This document shows, piece after piece, positions 46,069-54,031 of a stretch of DNA of 64,000 nt. This DNA is from Lachnospiraceae bacterium (GTDB taxonomy: Bacteria; Bacillota; Clostridia; Lachnospirales; Lachnospiraceae), in NCBI GenBank assembly GCA_022799355.1, contig JAAWOG010000002.1:1-64000 (forward strand). The letters run 5' to 3'. Numbering within the stretch: the stretch's first letter is position 1; each line of letters starts with the position of its first letter. Made by a program: the position numbers and the translations under genes. The notes below the pieces were generated by a model. It saw only the letters and a program-made list of their open reading frames with translations, made no database searches and was not told where the DNA came from.

Positions 46069-48174
46069 ATGACAATGAAAGAATTAGAAAAGAGATTGAG
46101 AAAGCAGGATTACCAACAGGCGAAACTGTATCTGTTCTGCAATTTTATTTCCCTGATGCTGATCACGGCTTACAGTATAATGATGCTGGCGCCTACGGTA
46201 CTGGAGGTATTGCCGGAGGGCGGGGATTCCAGAAAACAGATGGTGGCGATCTTTGTTCTGGCAGCAGTGGGGTGCGTGGTGTTTACAATATATGCTACCG
46301 CGCTGTTTTTCCGCAAAAAATCCGGGCAGGTGGGAATATTAATGGCGCTGGGCGCATCGAAAAGACAGCTTGCACCGATGCTCTACCGGGAAATCCTTAT
46401 CCTGGGGTTTTTATCTTCCGTCTGCGGCGTGGCGGCGGGGTTTCCGTTTGTGGCGCTGATCTGGAACGGTTTTCGCCTGCTGATCGTGGACAGTGAAGAG
46501 ATGGTTCTGAATATCAGGATGGAATGCCTGAAGATTCCGCTTATCTTTCTGGTGCTGGTAATTCTTCTCGCCTGCCTGACGGCAAAACGCTACCTGAAAA
46601 GAACGGATATTCTTGATACGATCCGGGAAGAACATAAAAATGAGCCGATCAAAGAACTGGGAAAGTGGTGCGGGCCGGCAGGTATTGTGATCTTGTTTGC
46701 AGGCGCTATTGCCGGTTATTATGCGCAGGGAGTTTATATGAGCCTTACGCAATCGTACGGTGGAGCATGGCTGAATCTGTTTTATGTACCGGTGTTTATC
46801 GGTTTATATATGATCCTGCTCCATACGGTGGTGCATGGCTGGTTTTTCCGCAAAAAGGCTTTCGATAAAAATCTGGTATCCCGCAGTATGATGAAGTTTC
46901 AGGGAAAACAGACCGTGAATAATCTGCTTGTGTCAACGCTGCTGCTTGCGGGGGCGTGTTTTGCGGCCTTTTATGTGCCGATGATGGCATCCGGAAATTT
47001 TATGAATGTCAGGAATCGTCCTTTTGATTATCTGTATCATTACAGGGCGGACCAGAAAGTGCCGGGCAGGGAGGAGGCGGAGAAGATGGCATCGGAATAC
47101 GGAGTATCTTTAAAGGACTGGCATGAGGCGCCCTATCTTTCTCTGGGCATGGACGGTATGAAGTACAAAGAAGACGGAAACAGATTTTACTATGAGTATG
47201 AAGAGCTTAAGTCAGAGGGAAAGTTTTTTTCGGAAAAAGGTTTTCAGGAACTGACCGGGATAACCGTAGCGGTGGAAGCGGGCACTTATCTTGCCGTCAG
47301 CGATGACGGGAACAGTATCTATTCACGTCAGCTTACTACGGACAGTACGCTTTTGACGAATATGGTCACAAGAAAGACATTGGGGGTTCGTTTTGCGGGC
47401 TATGTATGTTATGAATTTCTGGTGGATGCGACAGGATATTATGTGCTGAATGATGCGGATTATGAAATGATAGCGGAAGGGAATACGGGGGAATGGAGCG
47501 GAAAAATGGCGGTGTTTAATGCGGCGGGAGAGGATAATTACCGGTTTGCCGATCGATTTTTTAACACGCTGGTATCTTCTTTTGACGAGAGCTGCGAGAT
47601 GCCCAGCTACTATGACAGAGTACAGAAAATATCGGAAAATGAGAAGGGAGATGTATACTGGGGAGATACACAGGATATGGGACAGATCAGTTTTGACCGG
47701 CCGGACAGTACGGAATTCCGGCAATTCTGGAGGTATATGCCCAAATTCCGCATCATGGATAAAAATGATTTCATACGTACCTACGCCGTATTTTTGATGG
47801 TATTTATTTTTATTTTCCTGATCTGTCTTACGGCGGCCTGTGTGATCTGTTATACCAGATGCCAGACGATTGCCATTTATAACCGCTATGTGTTTGATGA
47901 TTTGAGAAAGCTCGGGGCAACGCCTGCCTTTTTAAAACAGGAAGTAAAAAGACAGTGCCGCACGGTAATCCGCACGCCGTCAATCATCGGGATTCTGACA
48001 ATGACGCTGTTGTATACGATGATTATGTATGCCAATGACGGAAAGATCATCATAAGTGAATTACTCGCGTTTGGGATATGCGGCGTGTTGATTCTGCTGA
48101 TCATCCTGTTATTGTACGTGGTTTACCGCAGGACGGTATGTACACTGGTGAAAGAACTTGAGATAGAAGGATAA
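46069..48174 (+). CDS. FtsX-type ABC transporter permease
   Basis: A 701-residue membrane protein with ten or so predicted transmembrane segments. An N-terminal FtsX block (about 20-180) includes MALGASKRQLAPML; a large extracytoplasmic domain lies between about 310 and 560; a C-terminal FtsX block (about 570-690) includes DDLRKLGATPAFLKQEV. The pattern suits BceB-like permeases. Probable role: export or sensing of a peptide or antibiotic, under control of the divergent LytTR regulator. The ATG follows GTGAGGCGG; a second ATG two codons later is possible. Confidence 0.88.
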   Translation: MTMKELEKRLRKQDYQQAKLYLFCNFISLMLITAYSIMMLAPTVLEVLPEGGDSRKQMVAIFVLAAVGCVVFTIYATALFFRKKSGQVGILMALGASKRQLAPMLYREILILGFLSSVCGVAAGFPFVALIWNGFRLLIVDSEEMVLNIRMECLKIPLIFLVLVILLACLTAKRYLKRTDILDTIREEHKNEPIKELGKWCGPAGIVILFAGAIAGYYAQGVYMSLTQSYGGAWLNLFYVPVFIGLYMILLHTVVHGWFFRKKAFDKNLVSRSMMKFQGKQTVNNLLVSTLLLAGACFAAFYVPMMASGNFMNVRNRPFDYLYHYRADQKVPGREEAEKMASEYGVSLKDWHEAPYLSLGMDGMKYKEDGNRFYYEYEELKSEGKFFSEKGFQELTGITVAVEAGTYLAVSDDGNSIYSRQLTTDSTLLTNMVTRKTLGVRFAGYVCYEFLVDATGYYVLNDADYEMIAEGNTGEWSGKMAVFNAAGEDNYRFADRFFNTLVSSFDESCEMPSYYDRVQKISENEKGDVYWGDTQDMGQISFDRPDSTEFRQFWRYMPKFRIMDKNDFIRTYAVFLMVFIFIFLICLTAACVICYTRCQTIAIYNRYVFDDLRKLGATPAFLKQEVKRQCRTVIRTPSIIGILTMTLLYTMIMYANDGKIIISELLAFGICGVLILLIILLLYVVYRRTVCTLVKELEIEG

Positions 48175-48182
48175 AATATGGT

Positions 48183-48213
48183 AAGCGGCAGATACGGAAG
48201 GTATTTGCCGCTT
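48183..48213. terminator. Bidirectional terminator
   Basis: AAGCGGCAGATAC and GTATTTGCCGCTT pair over 13 bases with one G-U and a 5-base loop, between the convergent permease and ECF S-component genes. Confidence 0.75.
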
Positions 48214-48223
48214 TGGTGTATTG

Positions 48224-48742
48224 TCAATGGTTGTGCTGAAAGGCATGCATTTTTTTCAGTAAATTCAGCAGAGGCTTATATAAAACCAGCGTTATAACAA
48301 AATTTCCGCCGCAGTGCAGAAGGTCAAACAAAATCCCGTTTGTCCAGTAGACAAAAGCTGCCGCCGGTCCGCCGGATATCAGATAGGGAATGGCGCACAG
48401 GGCGCCGAAGGATAAACCGAATGCGCCGGAGATAACCGCCCAGAGAAGGGCGGAGTCCGTTTTCTGAAAAGCCAGTACGATCAGGGCAAAAATGGACCAG
48501 ATATACAGATAGCTTACCCACCATATGCCGAAGCCAAAGACGATTCCTTCCAGCAGGGCAAAGGCATAAATAATGGGAAAGACCTGTTTTTTATAGGTCA
48601 GAGTGTAGAGGATAATCAGGGTGGTAACCGGCTCAATATTGGGCAGGAAGGACATGCCGAGCTGCCCGATCAGCAAAATGGCGGTAAGAAGCCCCATTGT
48701 CACAATATCAATAATTTTTTCCGAAGGATTGTTGTGTTTCAT
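48224..48742 (-). CDS. ECF transporter S component, predicted cobalamin-related
   Basis: A 172-residue polytopic membrane protein with five or six hydrophobic segments starting near residue 10, and the look of an ECF S component (substrate-binding membrane subunit). The shared energising module (EcfA/EcfT) is not encoded nearby, as is usual for group II ECF systems. It follows the DUF4430 gene by only ten bases, and both are downstream of a cobalamin riboswitch, so cobalamin or a precursor is the predicted substrate. Specificity is inference from the riboswitch. Confidence 0.78.
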   Translation of the reverse strand: MKHNNPSEKIIDIVTMGLLTAILLIGQLGMSFLPNIEPVTTLIILYTLTYKKQVFPIIYAFALLEGIVFGFGIWWVSYLYIWSIFALIVLAFQKTDSALLWAVISGAFGLSFGALCAIPYLISGGPAAAFVYWTNGILFDLLHCGGNFVITLVLYKPLLNLLKKMHAFQHNH

Positions 48743-48752
48743 AGTATGTAGC

Positions 48753-49160
48753 TCAGTATCCGATTGTGAGAGTCAGTTCGTATTTTTCGCCGTCTGCGAT
48801 AGGTGTCTGGTCCGCGGAAGTGCCCAGTTTTTCATTGTCTTTTGTGATGCACCACCACTCCTGGTTGGATTCATCGGCAGTTTCGCCGTCCACCGTTGTG
48901 ATAAACATCCCGTAAGCCCCCTCTTCGCCGGAAACGAGTCCTTCGTCCGCAAGCACTTCTCCGAGGTATTCCCGGTCCGTACCGTACTCAAAGGTATTCA
49001 GGGATGCATCTTTGTGGATAACTTCTACGGTGATAGTTTTTGATCCTTTTAAAACGTCCTGCCTTGTAAACCGGTAGATACCAAAGAACAGGGCGATCAC
49101 AGCCAGCAGCGCGATCAGGGAAATAATAATCTTTTTTGTGTTTTTTTGTTCTGTTTTCAT
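48753..49160 (-). CDS. DUF4430 (transcobalamin-like) surface protein
   Basis: A 135-residue protein with an N-terminal membrane anchor or signal (about 11-32, IIISLIALLAVIALFFGIY) and a single DUF4430 domain (about 40-135) ending in the WWCITKDNE and ADGEKYELTLTIGY strands. DUF4430 resembles the C-terminal domain of transcobalamin. There is no lipobox cysteine, so it is probably held by the hydrophobic helix. ATG 49160 has a GGAGG site; 29 further open codons upstream fall in the riboswitch terminator region and were rejected. It likely captures cobalamin for the ECF component. Confidence 0.82.
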   Translation of the reverse strand: MKTEQKNTKKIIISLIALLAVIALFFGIYRFTRQDVLKGSKTITVEVIHKDASLNTFEYGTDREYLGEVLADEGLVSGEEGAYGMFITTVDGETADESNQEWWCITKDNEKLGTSADQTPIADGEKYELTLTIGY

Positions 49161-49180
49161 GAAATCCTCCTTCATCCAAT

Positions 49181-49209
49181 AAAAAAACTGCCGGGAAATT
49201 TCCGGGCAG
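49181..49209 (-). terminator. Riboswitch-controlled transcription terminator
   Basis: On the minus strand CTGCCCGGAAA/TTTCCCGGCAG folds as an 11-position stem with one mismatch (49209-49188), followed by seven T residues (49187-49181). It lies between the cobalamin aptamer and the DUF4430 start, so it is the probable expression platform. Confidence 0.78.
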
Positions 49210-49289
49210 CCTGAAAATGTTTGAGAAGCAATCCTGCGGCAACTCAAATTATCGCTTTACCATACATCATCCCTCGTAATGCATGATCT

Positions 49290-49445
49290 TACCCGAACAG
49301 GCAGGTCTTCTGACTAAGGCATCTTTGCACAGAGCCGCCTTCCCGGTTTTCCGGTGGCATATCGGCCTGCACTCCACCCATACAGCGGCGTGACCGTGAA
49401 GCGTAACTTACTTCCCTATTCTCCCTTGCGGGCACCTGTTCTTAT
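49290..49445 (-). promoter_or_regulatory. Cobalamin (B12) riboswitch
   Basis: On the minus strand the 3' part reads AGTCAGAAGACCTGCCTGTT, the hallmark end of cobalamin aptamers. Upstream come GGGAAGGCGG and a GCCACCGG segment in the B12-box-like core. The 5' GAACAGG pairs with the terminal CCTGTTC to close the P1 stem (about 49435-49441 with 49295-49301). It controls the downstream DUF4430 and ECF genes, presumably off when cobalamin is plentiful. Confidence 0.9.
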
Positions 49446-49458
49446 GAAACCGTATCAT

Positions 49459-49487
49459 ATGATAAATTATTTTATAATAAAATTCAA
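49459..49487 (-). promoter_or_regulatory. Promoter of the riboswitch operon
   Basis: On the minus strand TTGAAT (49487-49482), exactly 17 bases, then TATCAT (49464-49459), about 15 bases ahead of the aptamer. Confidence 0.65.
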
Positions 49488-49505
49488 GTTATTTTGAAGA
49501 TCCTT

Positions 49506-51089
49506 TTACAGATTATCAAATACCTTTGTCTCTTTTTCAAGTTCTATCACAACCTGCTGGTTGACACCCATGCGCTGTGTGATATCTTCCATCTCACCGA
49601 CAAGGATTCTGGTATTGTCAGCCACACCGATAATACCGCCCGCACCTTCATCGATTGCATTTGTAATGGTTTCGATGGAATCCGCAATGCCGGACATGGA
49701 GCCTTTTAAGCTTTCCGTCTGTTCCTGAAATGCATCCATGGCACGGCGGATATAGGCAGCGTCCTCTTTATAATGGCTGCCGGACTGAATAAATGCCTGA
49801 AATTCGGTAAGGACGGCTTGGTTCATATAATCGATCAGATGCTGCGCATTTTCCGCAAGGTTGTATACGGCGGATGTGACGCCGCTGTTGATCGCCTGTA
49901 TCCGGCTGGCGGTTTCCTTGCTGGAAGCGGCAAGGGCGCTCACCTCCTCGGCTACAATCGAAAACCCTCTTCCTGCGGGACCGGCATTGGCGGCTTCTAT
50001 CGAAGCGTTCAGGGAGATCAGCCGTGTCTGGTTGGCGATGGAAAGTATTTCGCCCGTAAGGGTTTCAATCTGATCCACGCTCCTGCTTTTTTCGATCGCA
50101 TCATTCAGAGTGCGCAGAATTTCTTCTGCTTTGGAACGGGTGGTATCCGCACTGTTTTGAGCGGACTGCTGCATGGCGTCCGCGCGGGCGTTCATCTGAA
50201 TGGTATAATCAGTGATCGAACCGCATTCTTCCGCGATATTCTGAACATCCTGCGTCACACATTTTGCGTTGTCATTGATGGTTGATACATTACCTGCCAC
50301 TTCCTGAATGGTTGCGGAGAGCTGCTGGGCAAGGGCAGAGAGGCCTTCCGCGTTTCCCCGGGATGCCCGGGTACTGCTTAAAACTTCTTCGGTCATGTTG
50401 TTGATGCGCCCGGAACTGTCCTGGATCGTATTCAGGATATTTTTGATCGGTATTACAACGTTATTGGTAATCAGTTTCAGGTCCGTAAAAACCAGTGAGA
50501 TACAGGCGATAACCGCGGCAGCAGCCACTACCAGGGATATGATATACACAACGGTAAGGCGTGTTCTCGCCCTGGCGGTCTGTTCGCTGATGGAAGTGTT
50601 CAGGGCGTCCATATCACGTTCCATTGCCTCGGCATAGGACGCCACATCTCCGTTGGCAAGCGCATAGGCATCCTGAGTCTTATGGCTTGCGCTGGCACAG
50701 ACCAGGCGGACCAGGGCATGTTTGAATGAGGCATAGTCGGATAAGAGTGCTTCATACTGCGCCTGATCATTTGATATAATATGGTATTCATATTCCGCAA
50801 GCATATGGTCCAGAAGGGCTTCTTCTTCTTTGATCTGCTGAACAAGCACGATCATCGTATCATAATCTGTGGCAACGATATGGCTTAGTGCCATTTTATG
50901 GATATTCATGGAAGACTGGCTGATCTCCGCCAGCCGGCTCTTGCCGTCCATATAGTTGTCAGCGATATTGGCGGCGCTCGAATTTACGTTGTGAATATTG
51001 ATAATGGAAAGGATATTGGACAACAGTGCCACAATCCCCAAAAGAGCGATCGGTAAGATCAAACGCTGTTTTAAACTGATATCTTTCAT
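49506..51089 (-). CDS. Methyl-accepting chemotaxis protein
   Basis: A 527-residue chemoreceptor. A first membrane helix (about 8-30), an extracytoplasmic four-helix-like ligand domain (about 31-183) and a second membrane helix (about 184-207) precede a HAMP-like linker and the cytoplasmic coiled coil. The hairpin tip has IANQTRLISLNASIEAANAGPAGRGFSIVAEEVSALA (about 360-396), the conserved signalling motif, slightly divergent from the usual QTNLLALNA. The ATG follows AAAGGAG. It lies 73 bases after a sugar-type solute-binding protein gene on the same strand, suggesting the two work together in sensing. Confidence 0.9.
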   Translation of the reverse strand: MKDISLKQRLILPIALLGIVALLSNILSIINIHNVNSSAANIADNYMDGKSRLAEISQSSMNIHKMALSHIVATDYDTMIVLVQQIKEEEALLDHMLAEYEYHIISNDQAQYEALLSDYASFKHALVRLVCASASHKTQDAYALANGDVASYAEAMERDMDALNTSISEQTARARTRLTVVYIISLVVAAAAVIACISLVFTDLKLITNNVVIPIKNILNTIQDSSGRINNMTEEVLSSTRASRGNAEGLSALAQQLSATIQEVAGNVSTINDNAKCVTQDVQNIAEECGSITDYTIQMNARADAMQQSAQNSADTTRSKAEEILRTLNDAIEKSRSVDQIETLTGEILSIANQTRLISLNASIEAANAGPAGRGFSIVAEEVSALAASSKETASRIQAINSGVTSAVYNLAENAQHLIDYMNQAVLTEFQAFIQSGSHYKEDAAYIRRAMDAFQEQTESLKGSMSGIADSIETITNAIDEGAGGIIGVADNTRILVGEMEDITQRMGVNQQVVIELEKETKVFDNL

Positions 51090-51162
51090 GATCGGATACT
51101 CCTTTAAAATCTGATATTAATACCCGGTTTGCCGGCGAATCGAAGAATAAATATTCCGTATA

Positions 51163-52404
51163 TTATGGGGCGGTAATGCCTTCCACCATGATATCAAGCC
51201 TTTCCTGAAGGCTTTTGCCGGATGGATTTCCGGAAAGGATATCTGCGGTAAAAGTACTTACGGGATCCCAGTAATTCCCCCCGATACGCTGCAGGCAGGA
51301 GTACTCCGACTGTTCTAACAGTGCGGTGATAGCGGGGGCGCTTTGTACTTCTTCGGATGCGGCCGCATTCATATTGGATGGCCCCTGTCCGCGAAGGGTA
51401 AAGCGAAGTTTCTGGTTTTCTTCATTTGCGATACACTCCGCCAGTTTTGATGCCCATTCCCAGTTTTCGGAATAAGCATTTACGCCGATCAGTTTATAGC
51501 CGGAGAACGATGCCATCTGGACCTGCCGCCCGGCGCAGGTATAAGAAGGGAGTTTTGCGGCGCCGAAATTTTTGCCCCATGCCTGTTCCACGGCCACCGC
51601 ATTCCATACGCCGTTGATTCCCGCGATAATCGTATGATTTTTTACGCCGTCGACAAATCCGGCGTCATCGGTACTCATGAAACCCGGATGGAGAGCCATG
51701 TTCTGCATGGATCTTGCCACATCGATTCCTTTGATATCTCCTTCCGTGCTGTTCCAGGTACAGAAATTGGTGATTCCGTCATCGTTTAATCCTACCGTGA
51801 GCCCGGTATTTCCAAAAAGGGAATAAACATACCACCCTGAAGACCATTCCATGGAAACTTTTTTCTCATGTTCCGCAGCAATCTCAAGCATCCGGTCAAA
51901 AGACGCAATATCCTGTTCTGAAAAATACTGCTTATTATAATATAGAAAATAACCATTGTCCGCAGTAAGCGGCAGGGCATAAAGCGTATCGTTTACGGAT
52001 GCCGCCAGGACGGCTTCGGGCAGATTGGAACTTTTGATAACGTCCGCATTTTCTACGGGTTCCAGTGCGCCGGCGGCTACTAAAGTGTTTAACTGATCAT
52101 CCGCAAAGGCAAATACATCCGCGCCGTTTTCCAGATCCGCCATCAGTGCGTCCATACAGTGGCTTTCACTCTGCGGTTCATATGTAATCTGAAATTCTGC
52201 CTGCCCCTGATATTGGGTTTCAAATCCGTCAATAATTTGACGTAGCAATTCTTCGTCTTCCTCGGCGCCCCATACGGTCAGACTGACTGTGCCGGAATCG
52301 GAAACCTGTTCATCTTCCGGAGCATCAGGGCTGTTGTTTTGGCATCCGGTTAGGAGTATTGTCAACAAAAGTGCCGGGAGCCATATGTTGCTTTTTTTCT
52401 TCAT
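51163..52404 (-). CDS. Extracellular solute-binding lipoprotein (family 1, sugar type)
   Basis: A 413-residue lipoprotein. The signal peptide ends in the lipobox LLTGC (Cys about residue 21), followed by a low-complexity acidic spacer. The mature part has the family 1 pattern (LTVWGAEEDEELLRQIIDGFE, then ADVFAFADDQLNTLVAAGALEPV). Sugars or oligosaccharides are usual ligands. No ABC permease or ATPase gene is adjacent, while a chemoreceptor gene follows, so it may serve sensing as much as transport. The start follows GGAGAGAG; a frame open 11 codons further was rejected. Confidence 0.88.
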   Translation of the reverse strand: MKKKSNIWLPALLLTILLTGCQNNSPDAPEDEQVSDSGTVSLTVWGAEEDEELLRQIIDGFETQYQGQAEFQITYEPQSESHCMDALMADLENGADVFAFADDQLNTLVAAGALEPVENADVIKSSNLPEAVLAASVNDTLYALPLTADNGYFLYYNKQYFSEQDIASFDRMLEIAAEHEKKVSMEWSSGWYVYSLFGNTGLTVGLNDDGITNFCTWNSTEGDIKGIDVARSMQNMALHPGFMSTDDAGFVDGVKNHTIIAGINGVWNAVAVEQAWGKNFGAAKLPSYTCAGRQVQMASFSGYKLIGVNAYSENWEWASKLAECIANEENQKLRFTLRGQGPSNMNAAASEEVQSAPAITALLEQSEYSCLQRIGGNYWDPVSTFTADILSGNPSGKSLQERLDIMVEGITAP

Positions 52405-52550
52405 AACTCTCTCTCCACTCCATGTAAATTTTAGCAATTTATATTAACATTTTTTTAGCCTTTTTACAATCGGTTTTCGGGTTCAGGACATACTTTACAT
52501 TAATTTTTTATCTCATAAAAGTATGCGAAAAAATTGGTAAAAAAAAGTTG

Positions 52551-52589
52551 TTGACAATATGATATCAAAATGATATCATCCATATATCA
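52551..52589 (+). promoter_or_regulatory. SPFH promoter with three-fold 11-bp-period operator
   Basis: TTGACA (52551-52556), 17 bases, TATCAT (52574-52579). Overlapping it are TGATATCA (52560-52567), TGATATCA (52571-52578) and ATATATCA (52582-52589), spaced 11 bases apart, one helical turn. This suits a ribbon-helix-helix repressor such as the one encoded downstream. Confidence 0.72.
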
Positions 52590-52615
52590 AATAAAATTTA
52601 TACGGGAGGTGCTGT

Positions 52616-53632
52616 ATGGAAGAGAAAGTTTTACGGAAGAAAAAGAATGGAATGACGATGCTCATATTGTTTACATTGCTCTATATTGCGGCGATTGCAA
52701 TGATCATCTGCGGTGCAAGTACGGATAGGGGAATACTGATTGCAGCAGGCGTTATTTATGCGGCGCTGGGCTGGATCCCTTATTGCGGGCTTTGTGTGTT
52801 AAAACCTCAGGAAGCGGTTGTGCTGACGCTGTTCGGAAAATATATCGGCAGTTTGAAAGGAGAGGGATTTTACTGTGTTAATCCTTTTTGCTCCGAGGTA
52901 AATCCGGCGGCGGAGACCAAATTAAACCAGAGCGGCGATGTCAAAGCCGGCACGGGAAAGATGATGCAGTTAGGATCACTGGAAAGCATCAATATCAATC
53001 GAAGGGGTGGTTCCGTCGATAAAAAGATTTCTCTGAAAATTATGACATTGAATAACAACCGCCAGAAGATCAACGACTGTCTGGGAAATCCCATTGAGAT
53101 CGGTATTGCGGTTATGTGGAGAGTTACGGATACGGCGAAAGCGGTATTTAACGTAGATAACTACAAGGAGTATTTATCTTTGCAGTGTGACAGCGCCCTG
53201 CGCAATATTGTCCGTATGTATCCTTATGATGTGGCGGAAAATGTGGATACCACAGGTGACGGTATAGCGGATGACGGAAGCCTTCGGGGTTCCAGCGAAG
53301 TGGTGGCGGAGCGTATCAGGCAGGAGATCCAGAGTAAAGTCCGCGAGGCGGGACTTGAAATTATCGAGGCGAGAATAACTTACCTTGCTTATGCGCCGGA
53401 GATTGCGGCGGCGATGCTGCAAAGACAGCAGGCATCCGCAGTCATCGATGCCAGAAGGCTGATTGTGGATGGCGCCGTTGGTATGGTGGAGATGGCGCTT
53501 CACCGCCTGTCGGAAAGGGAAGTGGTTGAGCTTGATGAGGAGAGAAAAGCCGCGATGGTCTCGAACCTCCTGGTGGTACTTTGCGGAAATAAGGATGCCC
53601 AGCCTATCGTAAATTCAGGAAGTTTGTATTAA
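52616..53632 (+). CDS. SPFH/Band 7 domain membrane protein
   Basis: A 338-residue protein with two N-terminal hydrophobic segments (about 12-32 and 38-62) and an SPFH domain (about 65-290) showing LKPQEAVVLTLFGKYIGSLKGEGFYCVNPF, typical of the slipin/HflK-like group. The C-terminal helices (RQQASAVIDARRLIVDGAVGMVEMAL) are likely to oligomerise. Its function may be membrane domain organisation or protease regulation. The ATG follows GGGAGG. The next gene starts 3 bases after the stop and encodes a small DNA-binding protein that probably represses this operon. Confidence 0.88.
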   Translation: MEEKVLRKKKNGMTMLILFTLLYIAAIAMIICGASTDRGILIAAGVIYAALGWIPYCGLCVLKPQEAVVLTLFGKYIGSLKGEGFYCVNPFCSEVNPAAETKLNQSGDVKAGTGKMMQLGSLESININRRGGSVDKKISLKIMTLNNNRQKINDCLGNPIEIGIAVMWRVTDTAKAVFNVDNYKEYLSLQCDSALRNIVRMYPYDVAENVDTTGDGIADDGSLRGSSEVVAERIRQEIQSKVREAGLEIIEARITYLAYAPEIAAAMLQRQQASAVIDARRLIVDGAVGMVEMALHRLSEREVVELDEERKAAMVSNLLVVLCGNKDAQPIVNSGSLY

Positions 53633-53635
53633 CAT

Positions 53636-53839
53636 ATGGCGGATAACAGCAAGAAACAGGTGCCGCTCAGATTGTCCGCAAAATTATATGATGCCATTGC
53701 AGCCTGGGCAGAGGATGATTTTCGATCTGTAAATGGTCAGATAGAATATTTGCTGACAGAGTGTGTCCGCCAGCGGAAGAAAAACGGAAGGCCCGTACCC
53801 CATGAACTGGATGTGCCGCCGGAACTTGATATTGAGTAG
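53636..53839 (+). CDS. Arc-like ribbon-helix-helix DNA-binding protein
   Basis: A 67-residue protein with a short beta strand ([13 protein letters not shown]) and two helices ([10 protein letters not shown] and [17 protein letters not shown]) matching a ribbon-helix-helix fold, followed by a proline-rich tail. It starts three bases after the SPFH stop. The 11-bp-period operator in the SPFH promoter is its likely target. This would make it an autorepressor. Confidence 0.8.
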   Translation: MADNSKKQVPLRLSAKLYDAIAAWAEDDFRSVNGQIEYLLTECVRQRKKNGRPVPHELDVPPELDIE

Positions 53840-53886
53840 ATTGTGATGATATTTAAGAATAAAAGTGAATAGGAAAGAATGAGAAG

Positions 53887-53926
53887 GGCAGAGATGAAAC
53901 GAATGATAATGGTTTTCATCTCTGTC
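53887..53926 (+). terminator. Terminator after the RHH gene
   Basis: GGCAGAGATGAAA pairs with TTTCATCTCTGTC over 13 positions (one G-U) around a 14-base loop, followed by TTTCTT. Confidence 0.6.
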
Positions 53927-54031
53927 TTTCTTATTCCGTTAATATAACGGTTGCAGTATAAAGTTTCTGAATATATACTGGAAACAGGATCAATAATAAC
54001 GGACGGATGGCATAAAGAGGAGGAAAGATAC

